Positions 1 to 9,171 of a stretch of 64,000 nt of DNA are shown here, one piece after another. How positions within the stretch are numbered: the first letter of the stretch is position 1; every line of letters starts with the position of its first letter. The notes under the pieces were generated by a model. The model made no database searches, was not told the DNA's origin, and saw nothing but the letters and a program-made list of their open reading frames with translations. Source of the DNA: Cantharellus purpuraceus (Eukaryota; Basidiomycota; Agaricomycetes; Cantharellales; Hydnaceae); the NCBI GenBank assembly GCA_025174535.1, contig JALBUN010000023.1, positions 1,426,001-1,490,000 of the forward strand. Reading direction: 5' to 3'. The translations under genes were made by a program, and so were the position numbers.

Positions 1-928
1 CGCTTGGCTGAACGCGAAGATGAAGTTCGACTGAAGATATTGTCAGCTGCTTGGGAAGCTTGGAGAGATCATTTCCGCGAGATTAGGCTTCGAGATTTGG
101 TGAGTTATACCCTATAACCATTAGTTTCCACAAACTAAAATGACATACAGGAATTTCAAGCTATCATCCAGAATCAGAGCAGCCTTCTCTACAGTGCTTT
201 CATTACTTGGCAGTCACGAAGCAAGGTGTGTTCGCTTAATGTGTATGATTCATTTGACTAACGCAGTAATAGTCTGTTCCAGGAATCCGCTTTTACGCGA
301 CCAGCTTGAAAACCAAGTCGTGGAATTTCTGGCGTGCTGCCATGCCCTTAGCGGTGCAAGCCCGTATGGCTCGAGAGCTACACGCAAAACGTGTCCTATG
401 TATGTTCAAGGCTTTCTCTATAAAGAAACAAATTGTAACACTGGACTAGCGACCATGTTCGATAAATGGAGGGATGCCCACCGGTCAAAGATCGCGCTCA
501 AGGCAGTCGCGTGAGTACCAATCATGGTAAATGTACAATTCTTTTTACATTCTATCCATAGACGAGCCCGGTATCTGCGGCTGCCTAGCCCTGGTTATAG
601 ATCTTCTGCGTCAGGGCAACAGTCGCACGATACGCTACATCTGCGACCACTATTACATCGACCACTACGTTCGCAACTTTCAACCACTACCAACGACGCA
701 TCAAGCGCAGGACATACTCCCACCGCAACCCAACCTCCGCCTATCATGCGTAGTAGGACGTTCTCAAGCTTGCTTGCATCGCGACCGACTTTTCGTGCTA
801 GGACCGTGGAGGATCCATCTCCTGGAACGGATGCAGTAACTGCTGATGATAGGCGTGATAGACTGTGGAATCAACTTCGAGGTGCACAAATTCTTGGTTT
901 GCCTGGTGATAGAGCAAAGTCAAGATAG
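1..928 (+). CDS. Sfi1-like centrin-binding spindle pole protein, 3' end (partial)
   Basis: The gene enters from the left edge. The spliced reading shows spaced Trp-containing helical repeats (AWEAWRDHF, YSAFITWQSRSK, SWNFWRAAMPLA, TMFDKWRDAHRSK). This is the A-x7-LL-x3-F-x2-W pattern of Sfi1 proteins, which form a long helix that binds one centrin per repeat at the spindle pole body or centrosome half-bridge. I infer introns near 100-149, 229-275, 400-449 and 509-560; the 400-449 intron removes a stop codon that would otherwise end the frame. The last approximately 115 residues are Ser/Thr/Arg-rich and unordered. The stop is at 926-928. The family is inferred from the repeat rhythm only, because the N-terminal part lies outside the window. 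Confidence 0.6.
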
Positions 929-1511
929 GGCTAAGGACTAGTTATTGTATCGATTCCCGTGCACACGCCGGTCTGCTGCATTGTGTATTGTACCCATTTT
1001 GTATCGTTACATCTGTTCGGTTTATGACTGTCGCCAGTGCGTGAGCCTACGAATTGCGATAGTACTGCCAGCCAACCCAATTGGCAATGACAAAGTATGT
1101 TGTAGTGGGGATAAGCATGATAAACCAGTACTTGTAATGCGTGTCCTGTGCGAGTATGTCTAATATCTGCGTTTGTAGCGAAAGACGAGTTCAGCTCCTC
1201 ATAGGAACGGGGTTCACCATATCACTGACCCAGATACCGGTGTCTGGATAGAATGCACTAAAGAGCGTTGCGTAACTACCAAAAAGTAGTAGCAGGAAAG
1301 ACAACAGGACAAGGCCGTGGCCCACGTTCAAGCACATAATTACTAGGACTTCTTCACATAAGCCAGCGGCTAGCACCAAACATCAAGGCATTACAATAAA
1401 ATTACAGAGCACGAGAACTCGCAAGCGGAAGCGCGGAACAAAACAACAATACAGAGTGGACCTGGGGCTGCATAGAAAGAAGAAAGGAAAACGGCTTTAT
1501 GGCACTATCAC
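929..1511. other. Intergenic, convergent 3' ends
   Basis: This lies between the stop of the Sfi1-like gene and the stop of the next gene on the minus strand. Short open frames on both strands have no recognisable domain. It probably holds the two 3' untranslated regions. Confidence 0.6.
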
Positions 1512-3093
1512 TCAGGATGGCCTCGCTCGTTTCTGGGAGTATGCATCACCCTCACCTGGTTTGCGTTTCCCGCCAGCCTCGACCTCGGAGCGCGAATCTG
1601 ACACGGGAAAATGATGGGCATTAGTGTCGGGCGCGACATTCGTCTTACGTGTAGACGTTCTTGTCGCGCGCTGACCAGCACTTGTCTCGGTCGACACATG
1701 GTCGGAGGAAACAGGGGAGTTGTGAGACCCAGGTTGACTATCTGCAGACGTCACTCCAGAGCTGGACGTGTCGTGTATCATGGCCTGGGATGGCGGTTCA
1801 TGTGAAGAGGGGATCAGTCTACGCTTTGGGGGGGCAGGTGGGCTGACAGGAGGGGGACGCGGTCCCAGGCTGGGTGGCGGTTCTAAATCCAATATCCGCA
1901 TAGTCCCGTGGTCGTACCGTTCGGCTTGGAATGTCGGCATGGCGTACTGTGCGGGAGGGGGCACGTGCTCCAGCTCGAGGTCTGCGACAGCAGTACCGTA
2001 AGGATCCAAGGATGAATGTTTGCCGCGGAGGAACTGGCTCTTGCCAGTCCGTTTCTTGACTTCGTCAACGATGGCGTCGAGACCCTTTCCAGTGACTGAT
2101 GCTCCCTCATCTCTCTCGTCGCCCTCATTCTCTACTGAACGCGGGTCACGGAGTCGACGTTCTAAAGCGGCGCCGACGGCACGCAATCGGGTATCATGCT
2201 CAGCGAGAACAGAAACGGCCTCAGCACGGCGGGCCCAATATGAGAACTGAGTGTTGGACCACCCTGAAAGGAGAAGGACGGTAGAGCGCGTGAGGGTGAC
2301 CTGACCTGAGGGGGCACGCGGATACGGGTGCGTAAGAGACTTCAGCGGGTTGTAGGGATGTGGGACATATGTCCTCAGGATCTCTTTGACGACCTCAACC
2401 TTGACCAGAAATTCAATTGCAGAAACGCCAGACTTCGCGTCGTCATCATCACCCGATTTATTCTTTCCTTTGCTCTTGCCCTTCCCACCCAGGCGTCTCT
2501 CAAACAAGCGAGAGGAAAAGGTCTCCCACTTCTCTGCGCCCAGCATGTCACGTAGGAAACCTTCAGCATATGGATCTGCAATTGAGGGTGTAGAGGGCTT
2601 GGCGGGTTTGGGAAACGATCGGGTCTGCGGATTGTCAGCAAGAAGCGGCTGCAAAGTGTTAAAAGAGGCATACTTTGCTGTCAAAGCTGAGAATTGCGTC
2701 GTCTGGGTTGGGATGGACGTGCTCAGCAGGCCGGCGGGCGACTGGTGGAGGAGCCCGTGGAACAGGCTCGGAGTGAGAGGACGAAGGCACAGGTGGCGAG
2801 GAGAGCTGTGCCGAAGGATGGACGAGCGGGGATTGCGACTGAAAGATGAGCTGTGATTGTGAATGGTGCTGCTGCTGCTGCTGTTCGTCTAGAATAATGT
2901 TGGGAGAGAGAATATACTGAAGGTCCATGGCGGGATTTGGGGGAACACCGAAAGCTGACGTCGAATAGGACTGGGGGGTATAGAAATGTGTTCCCGGGGC
3001 CCCAGGGTGCTCCAGAGAAGGGTCAAGGGGGAATGAATCGCGAGTGTTGAGGGACTCGTCCATGGCAAGGGTGGTGGTGGTGATCGAGCGCAT
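1512..3093 (-). CDS. Uncharacterised nuclear-type protein, two exons
   Basis: I do not recognise the family. Two open frames are joined by a 49-nt intron (2625-2673, GTATGC...CAG), giving a protein of about 510 residues. The start is either ATG at 3093 or the in-frame ATG ten codons later at 3063. The N-terminal third is Ser/Pro/Gln-rich with a five-Gln run (CTG repeat near 2866-2883). The middle has an ordered part (around YAEGFLRDMLGAEKWETF and VEVVKEILRTYVPHPYNPL, then SGWSNTQFSYWARRAEAV). The C-terminal part is Pro-rich and then basic (KRKPGEG, KRARPS). Basic clusters suggest a nuclear location, but that is inference. It is probably a basidiomycete-restricted protein. Confidence 0.6.
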
Positions 3094-3343
3094 GGTGCAC
3101 GGCGTGCTGCGAGCGTGGAGTGAGCACGGCGTATGTCTAAATGAACACTTGCGTGAAACGCGCAGAGCAACGAGCAAAGCGAGTGCAGGACGGCAAGGAC
3201 GATGTGCGCGCAAGTAAAGGACAATCAGGTCGTGGCTGGGCGCACGCCCGTCTCTTCATTTGGAAGCGCCCGTGGAATTGCAACACTAGACTGCCTCCTT
3301 CGCTTGACGACGAGCACGGAGTCCAACAGCACAGGCAATTATA
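3094..3343. promoter_or_regulatory. Divergent intergenic (putative bidirectional promoter)
   Basis: This approximately 250-bp gap separates the start codons of two divergently oriented uncharacterised genes. I see no TATA box I would trust. The role as a shared promoter is inferred from position alone. Confidence 0.35.
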
Positions 3344-3842
3344 ATGTCGTCATTCTCCATGTCCTCGGACGCAGCAGAACAGCAACAGTACTGTTCTCCC
3401 TTGCGCTAAGCGGCGTATGCTGATCTACGTCCTCAGCGTCGAGCCTCCTTCCAACGAGGTCCTCGCGGAACACCCTCCAGAGGTCGATCCAACGCCCCCT
3501 GTGCTCCCTGCGCCGCAAATCGACCTCTCCATCTCGATGGAATCCATACTTGAGGCGAGCGTAACGTGCAGCGCGCCATCTATCACTTGTTGTGGTGTGC
3601 TGATGACCAACTCTGGCACAGGAATAACTCAAAAGAGGCAGAGAAGCTGGAGAAATTATCTGAAGAGAAGGAGAAGCTGGACGAGAAGCTCAAGGTGCGT
3701 CGCCTGTGCCACCCCACGGCCTGCAGACGACTGCATCACTCCCGGCTGTTCCACAGGAGTTGCAGGACCGACTCGCCGCTGCAGAACAAAAATCGAAAGA
3801 AATGGAGGCCAGACGACGCTCACAAGTGCAGCACAACAGCTG
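3344..3842 (+). CDS. Small coiled-coil protein, uncharacterised
   Basis: Start ATG at 3344 (MSSFSMSSDAAEQQQ). A 49-nt intron starting GTACTG leads into an acidic Pro-rich stretch (VEPPSNEVLAEHPPEVDP, then DLSISMESILEAS). A second intron beginning GTAACG (end uncertain, about 77 nt) leads into a heptad-rich helix (EKLEKLSEEKEKLDEKLK). A third intron (GTGCGT...CACAG, near 3694-3755) leads into ELQDRLAAAEQKSKEMEARRR. The stop is at 3840-3842. The product is about 105 residues, half disordered and half coiled coil. I cannot assign a family, and the second intron is the weakest point in the model. Confidence 0.4.
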
Positions 3843-4174
3843 AAGAGGTGTATATTGACAATATTCCGTATGACGGCCATTTTATCTGTGGCAACGTCGT
3901 CGCGCACGATGCCGACGAGCAGCCACAACGGTCACGACAAGTTGTTTACCTTTTCTAATGAGAACCATTAATGAATATCATGTTTCTTGCTTATTTATTA
4001 TGTACATTGAATGGTCGCTGTGGCGCCAGCGTGATACGGTGGTGATCAAGCGCCGCCGCCGCCGCGTCACGTCCGTATAACATACATATATTTAATCGCA
4101 AGGTACAAGCGCGCCTAGACTTGTGCACCCTTGCTCCCGACTTCCATCTCCCCTCTTAACACGTATATTCAGTC
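3843..4174. other. Intergenic
   Basis: This holds the 3' region of the small coiled-coil gene and the promoter of the oxidoreductase gene. A GCC-repeat patch (near 4051-4066) and an AT-rich ATACATATATTTAAT stretch (about 4082-4096) lie 80-120 bp before the next start codon. Nothing else is recognised. Confidence 0.4.
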
Positions 4175-6016
4175 ATGCCTCCTCGTTCTCGTCCCCCCTC
4201 TCGCCGCGGGTCCATCGACCCCCAGCTCCTCGTCCCCATGGACAAGTGAGCCTCAGTCTTTTGCAGGCCCGCATCCTGCTCAACTGCTTTCAGAACCCTC
4301 GCTGGCACAGGCAAGGGGGACGAGTTTAATGTCATCTTCATTGGAGCAGGCAACATCATGTTTGGTATGCTTCTTTGCTGCTATGCCTCACACACTCCTT
4401 CATTCTCCGCATTGTCAGGCTCTGACGAAGGCCCATGGAACCACTCATTCCGTTTCGAACAGTCCGTCCTTTATTAAATCTCTATTCTTGCTGCTAATGC
4501 TTCAATTAGCAAACTTGGCCCCCGTCTCAAAGTTGTAGCACTTATCGACCCAGCCGTCGACCGTGCTGCGATTGTCCTGCAGAAGAAACGCGACTCGTTC
4601 GTGGTTTCGGCTTATGCTAAAACCCGTATCTTCAAGACCCTGGACGATTTCATGAAGAATTCGACTCCGGAGGATGCACCGCAGTACGTGTCTATCGTCA
4701 AGGTAGCCCAGTCATTCGACTCTAGACTCATTTCCCTTTGCAGAGCAGTCATCATTGGCTGTCCTCCAGCTTTCCGTGGATCTACCGAGCCTGGACGTGA
4801 CTTGGAGCTCCAGCTCATAAAGCACTTCCCTGGTGTCCCTCTTTTCGTTGAGAAGCCGGTCGCCACTGGTCCTCGCGATGGCGTCGACAAGGCCTTTGCC
4901 GTTGCCAAGGCTATCGATGAGTCCGGCGCCATCTGTTCCGTTGGGTGAGCAATGGGATGTGTAGCATAGTGTCTATTTGCTGACCTGCACTATATAACAG
5001 GTATATGCTGCGATACCTTCGCGCGGTGCAGATGATGAAACAGATTATTGAGGAGAACAATTTGACAGTTATGAGTACGATCGCGCGGTATGCTTGCGCA
5101 TATGAAGCCATCGCCAAGGACGATTGGTGGGACAAGGCTCGAAGGTGCGCTTTCCGCATTCTACTAGTTCTCCAAGTTTAAATCTGTGTAGCTGTGGTCC
5201 TATCATTGAACAAGGCACACATTTCTGTAAGTGCTAACCCAAGGACCAGGTTACATAGGGTCTTACCATGTGGATCAAGGCGACTTGTCCCGCTACTTTG
5301 GTGGCGAAGTTGACATATCCAGTGTTGTCGCACATTCTCTCGAATGGCACGAGAATGCCGGCCGCCTTTCCAAGGTCCCAATCGACGAGACCAAGATCAA
5401 ACCAGAGAACCGTATTCCGCGTGTTACCAGCGCGACTTGGTGGGTATTATATATGTAAAGAATTAAGGCACCCATACTAACATACCGCGGTCATACAGGA
5501 AATACGAGAGTGGTGCGGTGGGTAGCTTGACGCACGTCGTTGCGTTGCAGGGGACCAATTACAGTTGCGAGCTTGAGGTCTTTGCAGATGGTTACTCTCT
5601 CAAGTGCTCCCTTTCACAATTTGTCCCCACCCCCTCCCCCTTTGCTTACCTTTCTTGCCAGGCTTGTGAATCCATACGTACAGCCGACGCTGTTTGTTCG
5701 TGCGCCAGGGGATGACTACGAGCAAATTCACAGGTTTGAGAATGACGATCCATTCTTCTCGGAGGCAAGTGGTTTCTGAAAAGTGAGACATGCCGACCGA
5801 CCTTCATTGGGCCAGGTGTCAAATTTGATAGACGTCATTGAAGATGGTCCCGAGTCAGCCGAGATCTTGAGCTCATACGAAGGTTAATATATCTTTCGAT
5901 CTCCTGCGACTACTCGCGCTATATTACTAACGGGCCTCACGCTCCTGGCAGATGCTTGCAGGACATATGAGTTTACGTGGGCAATCCGTGAGGCGAGTGA
6001 GAAGCGAGCGAAATGA
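4175..6016 (+). CDS. Gfo/Idh/MocA-family NAD(P)-dependent oxidoreductase
   Basis: Start ATG at 4175, stop at 6014-6016, about nine introns, roughly 400 residues. After a short basic leader the protein has a Rossmann start (NVIFIGAGNIMFG, then RLKVVALIDPA) and the family's EKP motif (VPLFVEKPVATG) that closes the dinucleotide-binding domain. It continues into the alpha/beta C-terminal domain (YMLRYLRAVQMMKQII, DDWWDKARSCGPIIEQGTH, DLSRYFGGEVD). His in EQGTHF lies where the family's catalytic His is expected. The substrate cannot be told from sequence; members act on sugars, inositol or similar polyols. The first intron splits the codon in MDK|TLAG. Genes either side are unrelated, so context gives no pathway. 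Confidence 0.85.
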
Positions 6017-6228
6017 AGCAAGCGCAGGGGGAACGTAGGGGAAAGAGAGACATTCGCATTAGTACATCCGCGCAAACGCATTAATCGGTATGCTAACGTC
6101 TTTGACAATCCAACGTGTATCATAGACACTTGCTATCATTCGCTATCCTAGTAATCCGACAGCAAGCACAGCTGTGCATGCTCTAGTCTCATCTTCGCTC
6201 ACCTAGCTAATATGATCGAGAAGCTAGT
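6017..6228. other. Short intergenic, convergent 3' ends
   Basis: This 212-bp gap lies between the oxidoreductase stop and the aprataxin stop. It is likely to hold two 3' untranslated regions; no signal is recognised. Confidence 0.4.
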
Positions 6229-7147
6229 TTAAACTTCTTCTCGTTCATCGCTGATAACAGGTCTCTTAGAGGATGTTGCCTCGTCTGAACCCTCCCTATC
6301 ATCTCGTTTCCGTTTCCCTACTTTAGCCCTTGTGGCCTCCTTGTCCCACTCCTGCCGTAGATGTTCCTTGAGCTGGGGGATTGTTTTGAATGCCTCATCG
6401 CACCGCCAGCAAACAAGAGCCTCCTTCAACAACGGTTCGTACTGCGATTTGCTAAGCTTTGACATCTGTGTTGCGTGTCAGAGAACCTTCAAGTATGAAC
6501 AAGAGCGAGCATATGCGCGAACACTGTCATAATAAGACGGGGTAGCATCAAACCAGGAAAGGACGTCGTCCAGGTGTAGAAAAAAGCCGAGCTTAGGATG
6601 GAAAGAGTTGTAGTGCTTCTTATTCTTTAACCTGTCAGAAAACAGGTCGGATGCGACAATATGAAGGTGAATATGTCTGCGAAACGGGGGTTAAACCTTG
6701 CTAGCAGACTAGAGAAGAAACAAGGATACTCCATGGATGCTTTCAGCCAGTCATCAATGAGTAAAAGATGTGCGATCCAAACTGGAAGAAACAGGATACT
6801 TTACGGACAGCGTGAAAGCCTACAAAAATGGGCCATTCAAACCCGAACCGCTTCACCATTTCCTGCTTGATTGTGTTCTTGACATACTCCGCGTCTCTAG
6901 CAAGCCCTTCTAGACACTGGCGAGCTCCGGTCTTGTCCCAGCGCAGAAGAGTCTTCAGACTCGCGGTGTTCGTTGCTGTCAAAGGGGGCACTATGCGTGG
7001 CAAAAGAAGATAATGGAAAGAGTTGGACTTTGGGTAGAGATCATGGATGGTGAGTGAGGAGGCTGTATGAGTGAAGAGCACGGAGGATGGAAGTGAAGAT
7101 GGATCTGCGTTGGAAGCATACTTGCGCAAAATCGTGAGAGTCATCAT
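6229..7147 (-). CDS. HNT3: Aprataxin-like DNA-adenylate hydrolase (HIT domain plus zinc finger)
   Basis: Aprataxin removes AMP left on 5' DNA ends by failed ligation and works in the nucleus. The start at 7147 gives MMTLTILRKYASN, followed by the HIT fold (NSFHYLLLPRIVPPL, LRWDKTGARQCLEGL, FGFEWPIFVGFHAV). Splicing through a 10-nt exon (6730-6739) gives HAVPSME-HIHLHIVASD, the histidine triad HxHxH typical of the aprataxin branch, followed by LKNKKHYNSFHPKLGFFLHL. The last exon encodes a zinc finger (CWRCDEAFKTIPQLKEHLRQ EWDKE) and a basic tail (KRKRDD, SSKRP). Length is about 225 residues, normal for fungal Hnt3, which lacks the human FHA domain. It is divergent from RPS21, 160 bp apart. Confidence 0.85.
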
Positions 7148-7307
7148 GATTGAAGATAAGACTCAAGACTGGGCAGGCTGGAGGTCAAATATCTTTGGAT
7201 GTAGACTGTAGCCAGAGACGCTCAATAGGGAGGCTGAGAGCGCCAGGTAGTGGGAATTGGAACTATACAACTCAGACACCGTCTACCGTCTAACTAACTT
7301 TTGTGCC
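7148..7307. promoter_or_regulatory. Divergent promoter region between aprataxin and RPS21
   Basis: Only 160 bp separate the two start codons, so both promoters must lie here or overlap the transcribed leaders. No specific element was identified. Confidence 0.35.
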
Positions 7308-7726
7308 ATGGAAAACGACCAGGTGAACAACGCGAACGCAGTGAGCGATGGCCTAAGCTAACGTATCGTATTTCAGGGTGTTCTTGTTGACCTCTACGTC
7401 CCGCGCAAATGCGCTGCTACCAGTCAGTGAAGGACCAAAACACTAACGTATGCTAACAAGGACATCGCTTCAGACCGTCTGATTACCTCCAAAGACCATG
7501 CGTCCGTTCAAATCAGCATCGTTGATGTCGATGCCGAAGGCAAGGCGCTTTCAACTTCGACCTCTTTTGCGCTCAGCGGGCAGGTACGGGCAATGGGAGA
7601 GGGTGATGACTCTATCAACCGATTGGCAACAAAAGCCGGTTGTAAGTTCCTCTGCCATCGAACACGCCTTCATTTCCGTTGACATGATCCTCAGTACTTC
7701 GGAACGTCTGGAGTTACCAAAAATGA
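7308..7726 (+). CDS. RPS21: 40S ribosomal protein S21 (eS21)
   Basis: The spliced protein starts MENDQGVLVDLYVPRKCAAT, continues NRLITSKDHASVQISIVDV and FALSGQVRAMGEGDDSINRL, and ends in NVWSYQK. This matches eS21 end to end at about 88 residues. Four exons are inferred: the first intron (GTGAAC...TTTCAG) follows codon 5; another interrupts CAAT|NRL; the last (GTAAGT...CTCAG) precedes LLRNVWSYQK. eS21 is a small surface protein of the 40S subunit needed for late 18S rRNA maturation. An intron right after the first few codons is common in fungal ribosomal protein genes. Confidence 0.93.
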
Positions 7727-8021
7727 TTTGATCATCTAGATATACTTTGCCACTCAATACATTGTCCTTCTCTGCATGGTCGTCCACCAGTTCGTACGAT
7801 GCATAGTACATATTAGGCCCCCTCCGCCATTCAGGGAGAGCCATAGGAAGGATCCCCTTCTCGCACGCGGAGCCTAGGGCCTGCCTGTCAAATGTTATGG
7901 TGTCCACCGACTTGTATGCCTTGCGACTCGATGTCCTGAAATTGTGTGCACCAAAATTGAAGGTTTGTCCGCTATGTTCGGTATAAGTATGTTCCATATC
8001 AGTGGGGCGAAGCCACCGCAA
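7551..8021 (-). other. Unassigned open frame, antisense to the RPS21 3' end
   Basis: A 156-codon frame with no ATG at its first codon (it opens on TTG; first Met-ATG nine codons in). The stretch beyond RPS21 reads like real coding sequence (TYTEHSGQTFNFGAHNFRTS, KSVDTITFDRQALGSACEKG, NVLSGKVYLDDQIIFGNS), but no family is recognised. The last approximately 60 codons overlap RPS21 exons in antisense, so the true 3' end is probably elsewhere. It may be a remnant of a gene broken in this gene-poor patch. Confidence 0.25.
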
Positions 8022-8076
8022 ACGTGTCGCTCCAAACAGATTCGTCAGTCACTTGATTAAGCGACACAAAAATTCG

Positions 8077-8203
8077 CTCTTCTAGTAGCGAAGATTTGGA
8101 CGAAGCAGAACTCGCCGATTTTGTTTACCAGGGCCAAGCATACATCGAGTTTTTCGCTTGGCAGAACAAGTATCTTCCTCTTCTGATGGCCTCAACCATA
8201 CTA
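8077..8203 (+). pseudogene. Possible coding remnant cut by the MITE
   Basis: An open plus-strand stretch reads SSSEDLDEAELADFVYQGQ then AYIEFFAWQNKYLPLLMAST and runs straight into the left end of the inverted-repeat element, where it meets a stop codon. It has no start codon of its own and no recognised family. It could be a chance frame; the minus strand over the same bases is also partly open. Confidence 0.2.
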
Positions 8204-8780
8204 GGGCGTATATGAAACCAGCTTAAGCTGAGTTTCGCTAGCTATGATAGCCTTAGGAAAAGCTACAGTGGAGCGTTCGCAAAGACCCGGTGGAGCTCCA
8301 CAGTTGCTCCACATATGCCGCTGACAAGCTCCGTTCAAAGAGTGTCAAACCTCACCACCACGCCGATGTGAAGCTACCATGGAGGACAAAAAGATCGATA
8401 ACCTTGTTACCTATTCGGTTCCCTCATCCCCAGCCGCTGAACAACCTTAAATTTGAAAGGGATAATTTATTTTATTTTATTTAATAAATTAATCTAGTTA
8501 CAGGTCGTGTCTTCGTTCGTGACTTTTCGCAACTTACAACTGGGGAGGTGGCCCGGGAGGGACAGCAGTAGTGGCTAGGAGCATGAGCATGAGGAGGGCT
8601 TCAGGAACACGGCCATGGTTGTCCATCGCAAGTCACACTTACAATGGGATGCCATGCCGTTCGACTTGCATTCGGCGGTCTGACAAGCTGCCGGTCCAGG
8701 TCGTTGCTCCACTTTAGCTAAGACTATGGTGGAGCATCAAAAAGCTGGTTTTTCAACTTAAGCTAGTTCCATATACGCCC
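8204..8780. mobile_element. MITE-like element with terminal inverted repeats and TA flanks
   Basis: The left end GGGCGTATATGAAACCAGCTT and the reverse complement of the right end (GGGCGTATATGGAACTAGCTT) match closely for about 28 bp, continuing as AAGCTGA / AAGTTGA. A second inverted block lies inside (ATAGCCTTAGGAAAAGCTACAGTGGAGC at left; ATAGTCTTAGCTAAAGTGGAGC at right, reverse strand). The 577-bp unit is flanked by TA on both sides (8202-8203 and 8781-8782), as expected for Tc1/mariner-type TA target duplication. There is no transposase frame inside, so it is non-autonomous. The centre contains an AT-rich run near 8463-8495. Confidence 0.75.
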
Positions 8781-8782
8781 TA

Positions 8783-9171
8783 CTGTTTCGTATGCAGCTA
8801 TGCACCAATACTGCTTTGTCAAAATCACAAGCGAGCAGCCAAGACCGCAGTCGTAGCCGTTACTTCAGGAAGATATTGCAACTGATATTACTCCATGAGT
8901 GATAACATCTTCTGAGTCACTTGTGAACCGCGACGCAGCTTGAGATTACATTAATACGGATTAGCTAAGCACAGGTGACGTAACAGACCAATCTACTGCG
9001 CCGCACAGACTGCGCCGTTCCGTTTGTATAATACCTCAGTAATCCGTGGGTATGATGGGAGGAGAGACAGAACCCTCTACTAGCTACGACAGCAATCTGT
9101 CCACCAGTTCCGTGAGTTGCCACCTACAGCTACTCTCCCTATGAGTTCCAAGACCTTTACAGTCCGAGTCG
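8783..9171. other. Intergenic, promoter of the Rab GAP gene
   Basis: Nothing coding is recognised between the MITE and the Gyp7-like start. It may include the rest of the sequence disrupted by the element and the promoter and leader of the downstream gene. Confidence 0.35.

Noticed and set aside
2659..2684. Apparent frameshift between two long minus-strand frames near 2.66 kb
   Set aside because: A 49-nt intron with GTATGC donor and CAG acceptor (2625-2673) joins the frames cleanly, so no sequencing error or pseudogene needs to be assumed.
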